Assembly (NCBI GenBank): GCA_963693365.1
Contig: CAVNZM010000001.1
Span: 15,376,001-15,440,000 of the forward strand
DNA: 64,000 bases
Direction of reading: 5' to 3'
Origin: Amoebidium appalachense
Lineage: Eukaryota; Ichthyosporea
This document shows, in pieces, positions 39,024 to 55,487 of the stretch. Under the pieces are notes generated by a model. The model ran no database searches and was not told the DNA's origin. It saw only the letters and a program-made list of their open reading frames with translations. A program made the position numbers and the translations under genes. Position 1 is the stretch's first letter. Every line of letters starts with the position of its first letter.

Positions 39024-39839
39024 TCCTGCCAACGGTGGATATCCCTCCCCCCCTCCCCCCCCCCCCCCCCCCTCCCCCTCTCCCCCGGGATGATGCGTTT
39101 GCTCAATGTGTGCTTCGCACTCTGTATTGTTGTCCGTTAGGAATGTGTGCTTTTTACTCTGTAAAGCATTCTACCCCCCCCCCCCCCCCCCTTAACGTGT
39201 AAATCGTACTCTACAACACATCCCCCCCCCCCCCCCCCCTTTCTTCCCCCCTCTGAACACATCCTCCCCCACCCCCCCCCCCCCTCCCCCCCTTCCTGAA
39301 CACATCCTCCCCCCTCCCCCCTCTCCCCTACCCCCTCTCCGCTCTTCTGGAGGCCCCTCTCCTCCGAGACGCCGCACCCTGTAAGGATTGGCCGGCTTAT
39401 AATGCATACTCTTTGTGTGGGAAGTTTTACATTTTCTGCATTGGGTTGTCTGCCGTGATTGTGTACCCCGTGCTCATGTCTGCAACACATTCTTGGCCCC
39501 CCTCCCCCGCCCCCTCCCCCCCCCCCCCCCCCCCCCTCCCTCCCCGCGGCCGGGGCACCAAAACAGCTACACACATAAACACACACACGTCTATGCACGT
39601 ACATCCACACACGGAAAAATCTTGGCCCTCACCGGCACTCTCTTGTACGTTCAACATTTAAGAATTCATTGGGTTCCACACGTGTCTGCAACATGCATGG
39701 CACATATGGCACGTTCCGTGCACGTATGTAAGCACGCACGTGCACGGGCGCACGGGCGCGTGTGCACACGCACACACAGACACACACATACACGACACAT
39801 CAATTTTTCATACGCACGCTCCGCACACACGCACGCACG

Positions 39840-39917
<78 letters not shown>

Positions 39918-39924
39918 CACACAG

Positions 39925-40015
<91 letters not shown>

Positions 40016-40942
40016 ACCCACCAGCCACCAGCCACCACAACACGGCTCATCGACCTAGTCGTAGTCTTGTCGAAATATTTTGATTAAAAAACTGACAGAT
40101 CACTTCTTGCACAGGACCCCTTCAAACGCGGTTTTTCATGTTGGGCGCTGGGGATTTTAAGACTACTCGAGCTGAAGATGGGAGCTTGCATTTGTGTTTC
40201 GCTTTCTCGCTGTTTTTTTTTTTTTTGTTTGTTTGTTTGTTTGTTTGTTTTTGTTTTTCACTTTATCCCCTTTCCTTCCCTCCCTCCCTCCTTTGTTTCT
40301 TTCCTTTTCTTTTTCCGTGTGTGTGTGTGTGTGTGTGTTTGGGGGAGGGGGTGGGTGGGGGGGGGGGGGGGGAGGGTCACGCTATAACTAGTTTGAGCAA
40401 CACGTACATTGTATGTGCTGTCGATGTATTAATCTGAGGCTAGTGCCTAAGGGTATTAGAATAGGTAGGTGATGGACATAACATGCATGAAAGGCTTGAG
40501 GTTAATTCACGTTATCCATTTTTATTAATTTTTTTTGATTTTTTTAATTTTTTTTTTTTCATTGTTTTTTTCCCCCATCTCGGTCAAGATTCCCGACTGT
40601 AAAATGCTGTATACATACGTGTTTAGTACAAGGTTTGATTTGGTTTCCAATTGATTTGTGGTTTGCAAGACATCACATATGTATTTACTTATATACTCCG
40701 TGAGGATGCCCTTTTTGTCTGGGCCATTAACAAATTCAATTTAACGAACCGCACACACATGACACTTTTTCCAAGACATGGACTTGTACTTATTGTAGGT
40801 TCTGTTTCGGTTTGTAGATCCGCGATTTAGGTTGTGGCCTTGTGTTTGTCGTGTTTACTGGTTTCAAATGCAACCAGTAATGACTTGAGTCATATGGGCT
40901 TAACAATGCCCGTACATGCAACCCGTTGTACACTTTAAGCTT

Positions 40943-41022
<80 letters not shown>

Positions 41023-41264
41023 CATTCACACACGCAACTACACATATACCCGTGCACATTGTATACACACTCCGTCACGCACACAAATACACGTACCCGC
41101 GCACTCACACACACCCTGCACACGCACGCACATACCATGTACACACACACATGCTCATGCACACACACGTACGTACACATGCAAATACAAATACATACAC
41201 GTGCGCGCACACGTACACACACACACACGGACACATGCACGTACAAATACACACGCACATACAT

Positions 41265-41311
<47 letters not shown>

Positions 41312-41626
41312 CTCATGCACGCACGCACACATGCAAATACAGAATACGTACAAGGTCACGCACGTGCACACGGACACATGCCCACACACGGACACATGCA
41401 CATACAAATACACACACGCCGCTGTTCGCATTGCCGCACTGCCACACGTTCATCTACATAGTACTCGTTGTTTTAAGACTACCCTATGAACAGATGGCAT
41501 CTTGCACAAAGCACTTTCAGATAAGGTTCGGCATGTGGCAGGGCGATAAGGGATTCCATTTTATCTCGGGCTGGAAGCATTGGTGCCTCCGCAATCCGTG
41601 CTTGCATTTCCATTTTCTACGTTGTT

Positions 41627-41661
<35 letters not shown>

Positions 41662-41679
41662 CCCGCCCCGCCCCCCCCC

Positions 41680-41725
<46 letters not shown>

Positions 41726-41780
41726 ACACACACAGACTCACTCACACATGTGCACTGGGTCCCCCCTCCCACCCCCCCCC

Positions 41781-41815
<35 letters not shown>

Positions 41816-42103
41816 AAAAAGAAGATTAAGAATTCAAGGGGGGGCGGGTGTGTGTGTGTGTGTGTGGGGCAGGGGGAGGGGGGGGGGGGGGCACGTGGGG
41901 GTGGGGGTGGAAGGGGAGGGCCGTGGGCATGGGGGAAGTGGGGAGGGAATTCGAAGACAAGAACACCTAGATAAATTTATAACAGACCCAGGCCCAACTC
42001 TATAGCTATTGATTAACTCTGATTGTAAAACAGAAAAAAAAAAAAGCCGGAATATCCAACCACACATGGCCATGGCCAGGCATGGGCCCGTTATTTTCAT
42101 TTT

Positions 42104-42148
<45 letters not shown>

Positions 42149-42344
42149 ACACACTGTTTCAACCACCACCCCCACCACCCCGGATACCCTTCATACTCTG
42201 GCCCCTCTCTCCCCTCCCCCCGGCCGAGCTCCCGAGTTCCCCCCTTCTCCCCGACCTCCCCCCTGGCTCCCCCTCACCCGTCGTCGTGTCAACATCCTAC
42301 GAATGCATTGGGTGATTTACTTTGATGCACAATGCCCTTTCTCT

Positions 42345-42385
<41 letters not shown>

Positions 42386-42600
42386 CCCTCTCCCCCCCCC
42401 CCTCTCCCCCCTCCCTCCCTCCCCCCCCTCCCCCCGCCCTCCCCCTCTCCCCCCCCTCTCCCCCCCTCCCCTCCCCTCCCCCCCCTCCCCCCCCTTCCCC
42501 CCCCCCCCCCCCCCCCCCCCCCACGTGCACCCCCTCCAAATCCCTCACTGCACACCCCCATACGTTCACAGATCCCAGAGCCAGTTAAAGTCTCTTAAGA
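39024..42600. repeat. Repeat-rich intergenic region
   Basis: Poly-C tracts with copies of the poly-C-ended repeat at about 39083-39192, 39193-39240 and 39360-39510; a very long CA array (about 39845-40014); poly-T/TTTG (40212-40250); unique AT-leaning DNA (40430-40940) with no exon recognised; poly-C plus CA-rich DNA (40945-41420); and poly-C at 41629-41660, 41780-41813, 42107-42148 and 42346-42382. No supported gene. Confidence 0.75.
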
Positions 42601-43020
42601 GCCACCGCTCGTGGAGTACTAGCACCTACTCTTACAATCATACTTTCCTATTATTAGAGTACTAATAACATAGTACTAGTTTTACTTGCTTATTAATAAA
42701 TATGTTTAATTAAGATTAAAAATTCCTATTAAGTCCATAAATTTCCATTTCTGATCTGCTAAAACTCCAATTTTAACTTTTCTGGATTTAGGAATTTAAT
42801 TTTCATCCTTTCTCTTTCTTATTAATGTACACATAGATGTTTCAAAATGTTCATTACAGAAGCTTTATACTGGCTAATCATCACCTGAGAAGCATTTCTC
42901 CCGCGCGAGTCATCCATTACTCCTGCGAAATTCTCCTGCGATCGGCCGCGGTGGTGGCTTCATTTTGGCGCGCATTCCACGCCACACAGACACTCACACG
43001 AACATTACAAGGTTAGCACG
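42601..43020. other. AT-rich unique segment with an E2F-like site
   Basis: Non-repetitive sequence unlike its neighbours, with many TA-rich words and a TTTTGGCGCG motif at 42963-42972. It could be a promoter, but no adjacent exon was identified. Confidence 0.35.
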
Positions 43021-43343
43021 TGCATTTAATAGAGATGTTTGTTGGCCATCACACTCACACGCACACACACACACTATCACCACCACCACCACGACCACCA
43101 CACAAACATCACCACTACGACCACCACCACCACAACAGAGAATCGCACACACTCCACCGCCACCACCACCACCAACCCCCCCCCCCCCCCCCCCCCCCCC
43201 CCCACACACACACCACCACCACAACCGGTACCCCCACCACCAAAACAACAACACATGCAAAACGCCACCACTCTAATCACCACCACCACCACCCACCTAC
43301 TCGCATGCATGCACACACGCACACATGCACGCAAACACACACA

Positions 43344-43407
<64 letters not shown>

Positions 43408-43965
43408 CACACGCGCGCGCGCGCACACACACATCACCACCACCACCACCACCACAACCGGCACACCCACCACCACTACGACCACCACCGCCACAACAGA
43501 CAATCGCATATACTCCACCGCCCCCACCACCACCACCAACCCCCCCCCCCCCCCCCCCCTTTTCCCTCCTCCCCCCACCACCACCACCACCAAAACAACG
43601 ACACATGCAACACACCACCACTCTTGAGATTATCACCACCACCACCACCCACTCGCATGCACACACACACACGTGCATGCAGACACAGCATGACACAAAC
43701 ACACGCCACCACCACCACACCCATCCACACGAACACCCACACGGCACCCTCTTCCACCACGGCCCGCACAGTTGCGACTACACTTCAGCGTTTGTGCAGT
43801 GTACAACTTTTAGACCATGGTTGCACAACTTTATTACACATACCCAACTTGCTTTTCCCAAATGATGCCCATAACCACTGCTTGTTGTGTGTTTCTAAAA
43901 AGTAAACCACCGCATTCAAGAGGAACCACAAAGACAGCTCCTTGTTCCGAAAAGAATGCCCTACC

Positions 43966-44001
<36 letters not shown>

Positions 44002-44042
44002 CTCTCTCTCTCACTCTCGCTCTCTCTCGCTCTCTCTCTCGC

Positions 44043-44084
<42 letters not shown>

Positions 44085-44264
44085 ACCACCACCCAAGAAA
44101 AAAAAATGCCCCCCCCCCCCCCCCCCCCCCCCCCGTGTAAATGCTTACATACTGTAACCTACCGTGAATATATACATGTGCAACATCTGCTTAACCCATG
44201 TACACTAGCCCTTTCTAACTGAAATCGCTGATTATCTCTAAAAATACGAAACTTTGTTGACCAA
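43021..44264. repeat. CA/CAC-rich region with poly-C and (AT)n
   Basis: Two similar blocks (43075-43330 and 43430-43720) of (CAC)n/(CCA)n, each containing poly-C and phrases such as CAACAGA followed by ATCGCA, suggest a local duplication. Then come (AT)n at about 43970-43997, (CT)n, and poly-C at 44044-44084 and 44109-44134. A TTTATT at 43829-43834 would be a minus-strand AATAAA downstream of the HAD gene. Confidence 0.65.
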
Positions 44265-47932
<3,668 letters not shown>

Positions 47933-49477
47933 TTTGGCTGTCTGTTACGAGGGCAGAGGTGCCAATGCTATTGTGCGGTTGTTTTCTGAATCGGATACGA
48001 CTCTGCACCTTGTCTTTTTCCGCCTAAAGACGGAGTCTTTAATATTTAACTCAGCAAACGGTAATAAACAAAATCAAAATTGCACCTTTTAGCAAGAATA
48101 CACATATGCTGTCCGTACACAAGAATTGTCGATGTTTGTCCTTCGTTGTAAGGTCAAAGTGATACCTCCACGCCCAAAACTGTGCCTAATAAATTTACAC
48201 TGGATACGTGGGAACGTTATGGTCTACGATAGTGTTTCCCAAAGATAACGAAGCACAAACGAGAACTTCTGGCCCAAAAAATTCGTACGAATTGGAAATG
48301 AGGGAAGGGAAACAAAAAAAGCGACCTCTCTTCATTCACTGAGCACTCGCATGCAGGGAAGAGTCGGTGCTGACTGTCAGAGTAAAGTGATCCTAGGCAG
48401 GGGCACAGTTCATATGTATCGTCTTTTGGCGACTGCAAAACGCTACTACAGTACTTTTCAGAAGAAAAAAGTATTTAGTTACTTTATTTATATATTGATG
48501 TGACTTTATTCACGTTAAGACTAAATGAGAATGGATTATTTACTTCAAAAACGAGGCAACGAATGCGCCTCCTCTGTGGCTTTGTTTTGGAGTGTTTCTG
48601 CGTCCCTCTAGAATGATCGTGAAGAAAGTGGCTTCGGGTATTATATACCCAGATCGCTATTTTTGTCAACCAATCAAATGTTCTTTTTGAGATAAAGGGT
48701 GCAAAATACTCATGAGTCCAAAAAGAGACGATGTTCAGATGTATGTAATCGGGTACAGATGTCATAACTATTGACATGTGCGACTAAGATAGAAATAAGA
48801 TAGGGATATGACACGTCAAACAGTGAATAGCCTATATTTTAGCGGTTTATAGCTCTGAATATTCTCTAATACAGTCTTCAAACAGGCTGGTGGCTAGGCA
48901 AGTTTCAATTTGTTTGCCTCGCTCCAATCACAAGCCCGCGCTTTGATTGTCCAGTAAACCAACCAATCATTTTGTTTCTCAATCAGAACGATTACGTAAC
49001 TCCACCGTGCACATCGAGATTTCGAGACGCAGTCACGAGACCCATCTGTTTCCCTTCCTCAACTGCTGCTTTCTACGCGTATGATGTACTTGCGTTTTTC
49101 GGTTTGCGCTAAGCATACTCCTAATTTTTGTTATGCTCAACGGATTATGGGGTCTATACTCTGTGTAAATACATACGTATTTGAGGCAGAGAGATTGCAA
49201 ATTTAACCCAAATTCTGCTGAGCCGTCGAATGCACAGCTTGGCAAATTTACTTGCAACTCGTATTCATCTGGACCCAGTGTGCTGACCCAGTGTCTGTAT
49301 GTACTGGTTGTACCGTACTGTGTACAGTTTGTTTTCTCAGATAGTGTGCTGTGCCCCGTTATCACCCGTGACCTATTATTGCGTGTACGTGTGCCTCGAG
49401 CTCGCATGTCAGGTCACCCAGGCGTTGATATATGCATAGAATACAGTGTGGGCGCCATGCCCAAAACCAACTCAGTG
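47933..49477. promoter_or_regulatory. Unique intergenic region, probable HAD-gene promoter side, CCAAT boxes
   Basis: About 1.5 kb of non-repetitive DNA. CCAAT boxes are at 48670-48674, 48924-48928 and 48963-48967. A 138-codon frame at 49181-49597 (+) has no recognised domain and runs into repeat DNA, so I do not call it a gene. Confidence 0.35.
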
Positions 49478-49651
49478 CTGGGACCCAATGTGTTGAATTA
49501 TCTTGCATGTCCACCGGTTTGGAAGGAACGCCCAGCCTGTAATTTTGAAAGGGAAAAAAGCCTTGCAGTACATGTGCCCGGTCAAAAAATTATTTGACAA
49601 CCATGGTGCACAACCTCCCCCCCCCCCCCCCCCCCCCCCCCCCTCAACCCT

Positions 49652-49683
<32 letters not shown>

Positions 49684-49791
49684 CCCCCGTCTAGCCCTCC
49701 CCTCCCCCCCGTCCCCCCCCCCCCCCCCCCCGGCCAAAAAAAGCCCAAAAACACCGTACACGCACGCGCGCACACACGCGCGCACACACGC

Positions 49792-49863
<72 letters not shown>

Positions 49864-49966
49864 TGACAGAAGTACACGCACGCACACACACTGTGGCAGA
49901 AGTACACACACGCACACACACGAGCACAGTCTGACAAACAAGATAATTCAACACATTGGGTCCCAG
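49478..49966. mobile_element. Possible MITE-like element with 28-bp perfect inverted repeats
   Basis: CTGGGACCCAATGTGTTGAA followed by TTATCTTG (49478-49505) recurs exactly as its reverse complement at 49939-49966. The 433-bp interior contains poly-C (49616-49642 and 49653-49680) and (CA)n (49798-49860). No transposase and no clear target-site duplication were found. The alternative is a chance fold-back produced by local inversion. Confidence 0.45.
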
Positions 49967-50247
49967 GACTCATATATCGATAGTTATCTGTAGATTAATA
50001 CGTTCCTCCAACCTATTCATTCTGCCATGTAGAAAGAGGAATTGTGTAGAAAATCTGAAAAATCACCGTTCACCTCTACACAGGTGAATGGGCATGTTTT
50101 ACAGTAGTAACATGGTGGTGCATAGCGCACATGGGGTCGTGCCCAAAGGAGTACAGGCGAGGCAACCCATGTTAATAGATTTAGCAACGTAGTGGCCCTC
50201 CGGATCCTCCTCCCCTCGCCCCCCGTCCTCCCCCTCCCTCGTCTGCG

Positions 50248-50278
<31 letters not shown>

Positions 50279-50598
50279 ACCCCCAGCGGCCCCCCAGCCC
50301 TCCGGCTCTCTCTCTCTCTCTCTCTCTCTCTCCCCCCCCCCCCCCCCCCCCCCCTCCCCCTCTACACACACACACACACGCACACACGTGTACACTTCCT
50401 GCTTGAACTCTCTCCCTGCTATCTCCTCCACCCATTCCCGTCCGGCCGGCTCGGGCACCTGAATCTCCCCAGCCTCCTTAACTTTTCCGATGGGAACTTA
50501 CCAATGCAACACTTTTCTGCCATATTCAGACGAATTTCAAGCACCGGAGTACGACCAGGTTTTCAAAAGATATTAGTAATGCATAATGCATTCCCCCC

Positions 50599-50629
<31 letters not shown>

Positions 50630-50876
50630 AAACAAAAACAAAAAAAAACATCAACAACACACACACACCGGCACACGCACACACGCGCGCGCACACACAC
50701 TGTCAAGGAAACCGGAAAGAAAACGTGAACTCTTTCCCTGAGGGTATGTGTGGGGTTGTGCGTGTGTGTGAGGGGGGGGGGGAGGGGGAGGAGGGGGGAG
50801 GAATTCACCATTGCCAACACAGCAGAGTAGCTCGCCAAGGGACATTTTTTTTTTTTTTTCTTTTTTTTTTGTGTTT

Positions 50877-50920
<44 letters not shown>

Positions 50921-51143
50921 GGGGGGGGGAGGGGGGGGGGGGGGGGGGGAGGGGGGGGGGGGGGGGGGGGGAGGGGGGGGGGGGGGTGGAGGCTGATAAC
51001 TGTCTTCGGCTGGAAATCTATGCTTGCATGACATATGTGCATGTGTCGTATGGTATGATAAGGATATGCCACCGAGGTGATGTGTCTGTGCATGTGTGTG
51101 CATGTCTTTTAAGTTTTCGTCTTTTTTTTTTTTTTTTTAGGCA

Positions 51144-51177
<34 letters not shown>

Positions 51178-51336
51178 TTATATGATATGTCCTCGGAATC
51201 GTGTGCACGTGTCTTCTATGTGTGACGTATGAATTAGACATGCCATTGAGTTACTGTGCAATTACACCGTGTCTGTCACCATGTGCATGACTATTTATGT
51301 TTTCGTTTTTTTTTTTCCTTCTTTTTTTTTTTTTTT

Positions 51337-51386
<50 letters not shown>

Positions 51387-51520
51387 AGAATGAGCAAAAC
51401 GGTCAGAAGCCCAACTACATGAAGGGAAAGGTTGGAAACGCAGTGCAGGACACATGCAAAAGCAACCATTCAAGTACGCAACATGTGCAAAGCGTAGTGG
51501 TACACAAGGTCCCTTCTTCC

Positions 51521-51556
<36 letters not shown>

Positions 51557-52114
51557 GGGTGGGACACACGAGCAAAATGCAGTAAAAAGATGTTAAAAAA
51601 ATTGATAGTCACACACACACGAGTAAAAAGATGTTCAGAAAACAGATTTAACAGCTACGATCAATGAAAGCATTAAAAATGAAAAGGGAAGAGAGAGATA
51701 TCAGTCGAGCAACAGCACCTTTTCCAGACATAAGCGATGTTTATCTTATGGGGTCTACCAGGACCCATTTGAAATCATATGCTAAATTTTCTCATTTTTC
51801 TCCAAACAGCTCTCGATACTTCTCACTGCAAATCGCTTATTAACGCTCTGAGCGAAAAATCTACCGCGGCACACAGTGCACACACTTTTTATAAACCCTA
51901 AACAGCACCCTAGGTGCCACTCGGATCATTATTATGAACAACTATCAATTAATAACCTATCAACTAACAACTACCACTTTCTAACCTATCAACCACACTA
52001 CATTTTCACACACACACACAATCACACTCACCCACCACCCTCTAAATCCACCATGAAAATAAATAAATAAATAAATAAATAAATTAAAAATTAAGAACCC
52101 GCCCACAATCACAT
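49967..52114. repeat. Intergenic: poly-C/poly-A, poly-T/poly-G tracts and a short unique 3' flank
   Basis: Poly-C then CT and CA arrays (50250-50390), C24 then A12 (50594-50631), very long poly-G with minor interruptions (50879-50990), T19 and G34 (51121-51177), T then G (51306-51385), and poly-G 51523-51555. A reverse-oriented copy of the dispersed repeat is at about 51386-51520 (GCAGGACACATGCAAAAGCA). 51570-52114 is unique, ends in (AAAT)n (52058-52083) and flanks the 3' end of the myosin gene. Confidence 0.7.
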
Positions 52115-55100
52115 CTACGCCTCCGTAGCTGCAGGCTCACTAACATCCTCAATATCGTCGTTCTTGGTGCGTCGGGACCTGCTCGCACGCGCCACGCGGC
52201 TCTGCACCGAAGTCAACTGAGACCGCAACTGCTCCGCCAACTCTGTAGCTTCATTCACCTCGTTCTGAAGACGCTTGTTCTTCTGACGAAGAGACGAAAC
52301 CTCGCTCTCCAACTCTTCGTTCTGACTGGTCAAATTGCGAATCTTGCTGTTAACGCGATCGAAGTTGGCCTTGTGTTCGGCGGCAGACTTCTCAGCGTCT
52401 TCGAGCATGCGCTGAGTGTCCTTCGCCTTACGATCGAGACGTTTGTTCTTGTTGGCCAGGTCCGTTCCCTTCTTGATCTCGTTGTCGAGTTCGGCGGTGA
52501 GGGTGGAAACCTTCTGCTCCAAGGGAACGAGCTTACTCTTGATCCGCTTTTCCGCGTCGGCGGTAGCGTTTTCGGCCTGTTCGCGCAGTTCGTTGCAGTG
52601 CCGTTCAAGTTGTTGCACGCGGCTCTCGAGCTTGCTAACCGTCTCCTTCTCGAGGGCGGCTTCGTGGCGGGCGGACTCGAGCTCAAGGGCGGACTGTGGG
52701 GGTGAGGAGATAGGTTAGTGGGTGGGTGTAAAGGGTGGTGTGGTGGATGAAGGCGAGGGAAAGAGGGGAAGAAGGGGGAAAGGGGGACTGAGGAAGCGGG
52801 GAATAGGGAAGAGAGGAAAGGCCCGGGGAGGAAGGGGGGAATAGGGAAGAGAGGAAAGGGAGAGGGGGGTGGCTAGTGGTGGTGGTGCTTTGATGGGGGG
52901 GGGGGGGGAAGGGGTTAAGGGAAATTGTGGATGGTGATAGTGGGTTGTATGTAGTGTAGTGTGGGAGTTCGGGGTTGAGCAGGAAGGTAGAAGGGGATTC
53001 GTAGATTGGTGATTGGACAATCCCTAGTGGGATGCAGCTAGATACAACATATGAAGGACAATACTTGTAGGGGATACCAATAAACACGACAGATCGAACA
53101 CAATTTGCTCTTACTACTGCTTCTGTTACTAACCATGGTGGAGATGGTGGTTATATGTGTGTGGTGAAGGGGGGGGGGGGGGGGGGGGAGGGGGGGGAAG
53201 ACAGAGGGAATAAGCTTGAGGGAGGGAAAGGCACATGCACATTATACACACCTTGCGCTCGCGGTCGGTGATCATATCAAGCTCGCTCTGAATCTCCTCG
53301 TTCTCCTCGCGGAGCGTCGAGAGCTCCCCATCGAGTCTCCGCTTGGCCTCAGACAGCTGGCCCACCTGCGCCCTCAGCGCATCCAACTCACCCATCGCCT
53401 CGTCACGTGCCGCCTCAGCCGCCTTACGATTCCGTTCGCTCTTCTCCAACTCGGCGGAGAGGTTCGCGTTGTCGGACGCGAGGCGGTTCGCCTTCTTCTC
53501 CACGTCGCGGAAGTGATTCTGCTGGTCGCTGAGCATCGCGCGTGCGTCGTCCGCGTCAGCTTGGTAGTCCTTTGCCAACTGTGCGGCTTTCTTGCTCTGC
53601 TTGATCGCCTCTTCCTTCTGCTTGTCAGCGTCGTCGAGTGAGCCCTGAATCTCGGCGAGGTCCGTCTCGAGTTTCTTGGCGCGGGCGACGGCTGCGGCCC
53701 TGGAACGTCTCTCCTCCTCTAGCTGCTCCTCCATGTCTCTGAGTTGACGCAGAACACCCCTGCGTGCGTCTTCGATTTTCTCCTCTCTCTCGAGATTGTC
53801 TCTCTCCATTTGCTGTTTGAGCGCCTGGATGGACACCTCTAGGCGGACCTTTGCGTCTTCGCAGCTCTGAAGTTCGTCTTCGAGTTCTTCCATCTCCGTT
53901 TTCTGCTCCTCGAGCATGGTCTCGAGGGAACGCTTGGACTTCTCGAGGTTGGCGACGTACGAGGCGTCGCGGTCGCCACTGGATTTGAGCTCTTCGATCT
54001 CGGCCTGTGTGTTTGTGGGGAGAGAAGGAGGGGGGGGGGGGGGGGGGGGAGGGGAGGTTAGTTAACGTGTCGGCTTGTGTGTGTGTTTCTATGCATGTGA
54101 TTGGGACTGGTATAGTGAGGTTGTCAGACTCGGCGAAAAAAGACCTAATATGGTTAACTAAGTGATTGCTTGTATATAGGAGTCGTTCAGAGTGTGTGTT
54201 TGGCTTTCGTGAGAGAGGGAACGCAGTAACAGTGACTGTGCGACATAGGTGGGGTTTCATCCTTTTCCCTTTCATCTTTTCTCTTTGTTATGTGGTGGTT
54301 GTGCTTGGCATGTGTGTATGTAAGAGTGAGAGGAGATTTCGTTCTATTGTACTTGTTCGTTGGTGGGTGGATTGAGTGGTGTGTGTGCGTATGCAATGGT
54401 GGCAAAGGTTTCTTCCTTCGGTCTTCCTTTGATCTCTTGTTAATTCGTCATGTGGGTGGTTCGCAAGGGTTTGTGTGTGTGTGTGTGTGTGTCTGCACGC
54501 ATGTGTGCAATTGAGTGTGTATAGGGGAGAGAGAGAATGCATAAATGCACAAACACGCACACACACCTTGAGGTTCTGGTTCTCCTTCTTCATCTGCGCA
54601 ACCATCTCCATAAGCTCCTCGTTCTTGCTCTTGAGCCCATACACCTCCACACCCAACCTGCTCGCGTCCGCCTGCGCCGTGTTTCTCTCTGCCTCCGCAG
54701 CATCTACCATCGCCTTCTGCTCCAAAAGCATCGCCTCCGCCTTCTTGGCCTTTTTTTGTGCGTTCAGAACCTCGTTTCGTGCAGAGTTGAGTTCGTTTGT
54801 CATGTCTTCCATGTCGGCCTGAAGGCGGGCGTTGGTGGAAACGAGTTTGCTCTTGGCACCGTTGGCCTCGTTGAGTTGCTCCTGGAGCTCGGTGACGTCG
54901 CGCTGTATGTACGTGTGTGTGTGTGTATGTGTGTTGGGAAGGGATAGATAGGTAGAGGGGTGGGGGTTGGGTGTGTGTGTGTGTGTGTATGGGGGGGGGG
55001 GGGGGGGGGGGGGGGAAGAGAAGGTTAGATTGTGTCGGAGAACACAAAGTCCACAAAGTCCAAGTCCGGAATGCAGTGTAAAGACATGTGTGGGTTACAC

Positions 55101-55447
55101 AACCTTGAGTTGGCAGACAAACCCTTTCCCCCTCCCCCTCCCCCCTCCACACACCAAAAAAGGGAGGAAAGAAAAAGCCCCCCCCCCCCCCCCCCCCCCC
55201 CCACCCTCCCCTCCACACACCAAAAAAGGGAGGGGGAAAAAAGGAAAGGAAAGAAAGGAAAAGTGTGAAAGAAAGAAAACGCACCTGCAGCTTCTTCTTG
55301 CTGTTCTCGACCTCCTCGACCATCCTCTTCTCACTGTCCCACTTGGCCTTAAGTTCGTCCACCTGCGCCTTAAGTGTCGACATGTTGCGGTCGGAGGCCT
55401 CCCTCTCGTTGTCTCGCTCAACAAGTTGCTCTCGCATCTCGTCGATC

Positions 55448-55487
<40 letters not shown>

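Noticed and set aside
39415-40087. Histidine/threonine-rich frame of more than 200 codons
   Set aside because: It is a translation of the CA array at 39845-40014 and the surrounding repeat DNA.
49181-49597. 138-codon plus-strand frame
   Set aside because: No domain, and it overlaps the inverted-repeat element and runs up to poly-C.
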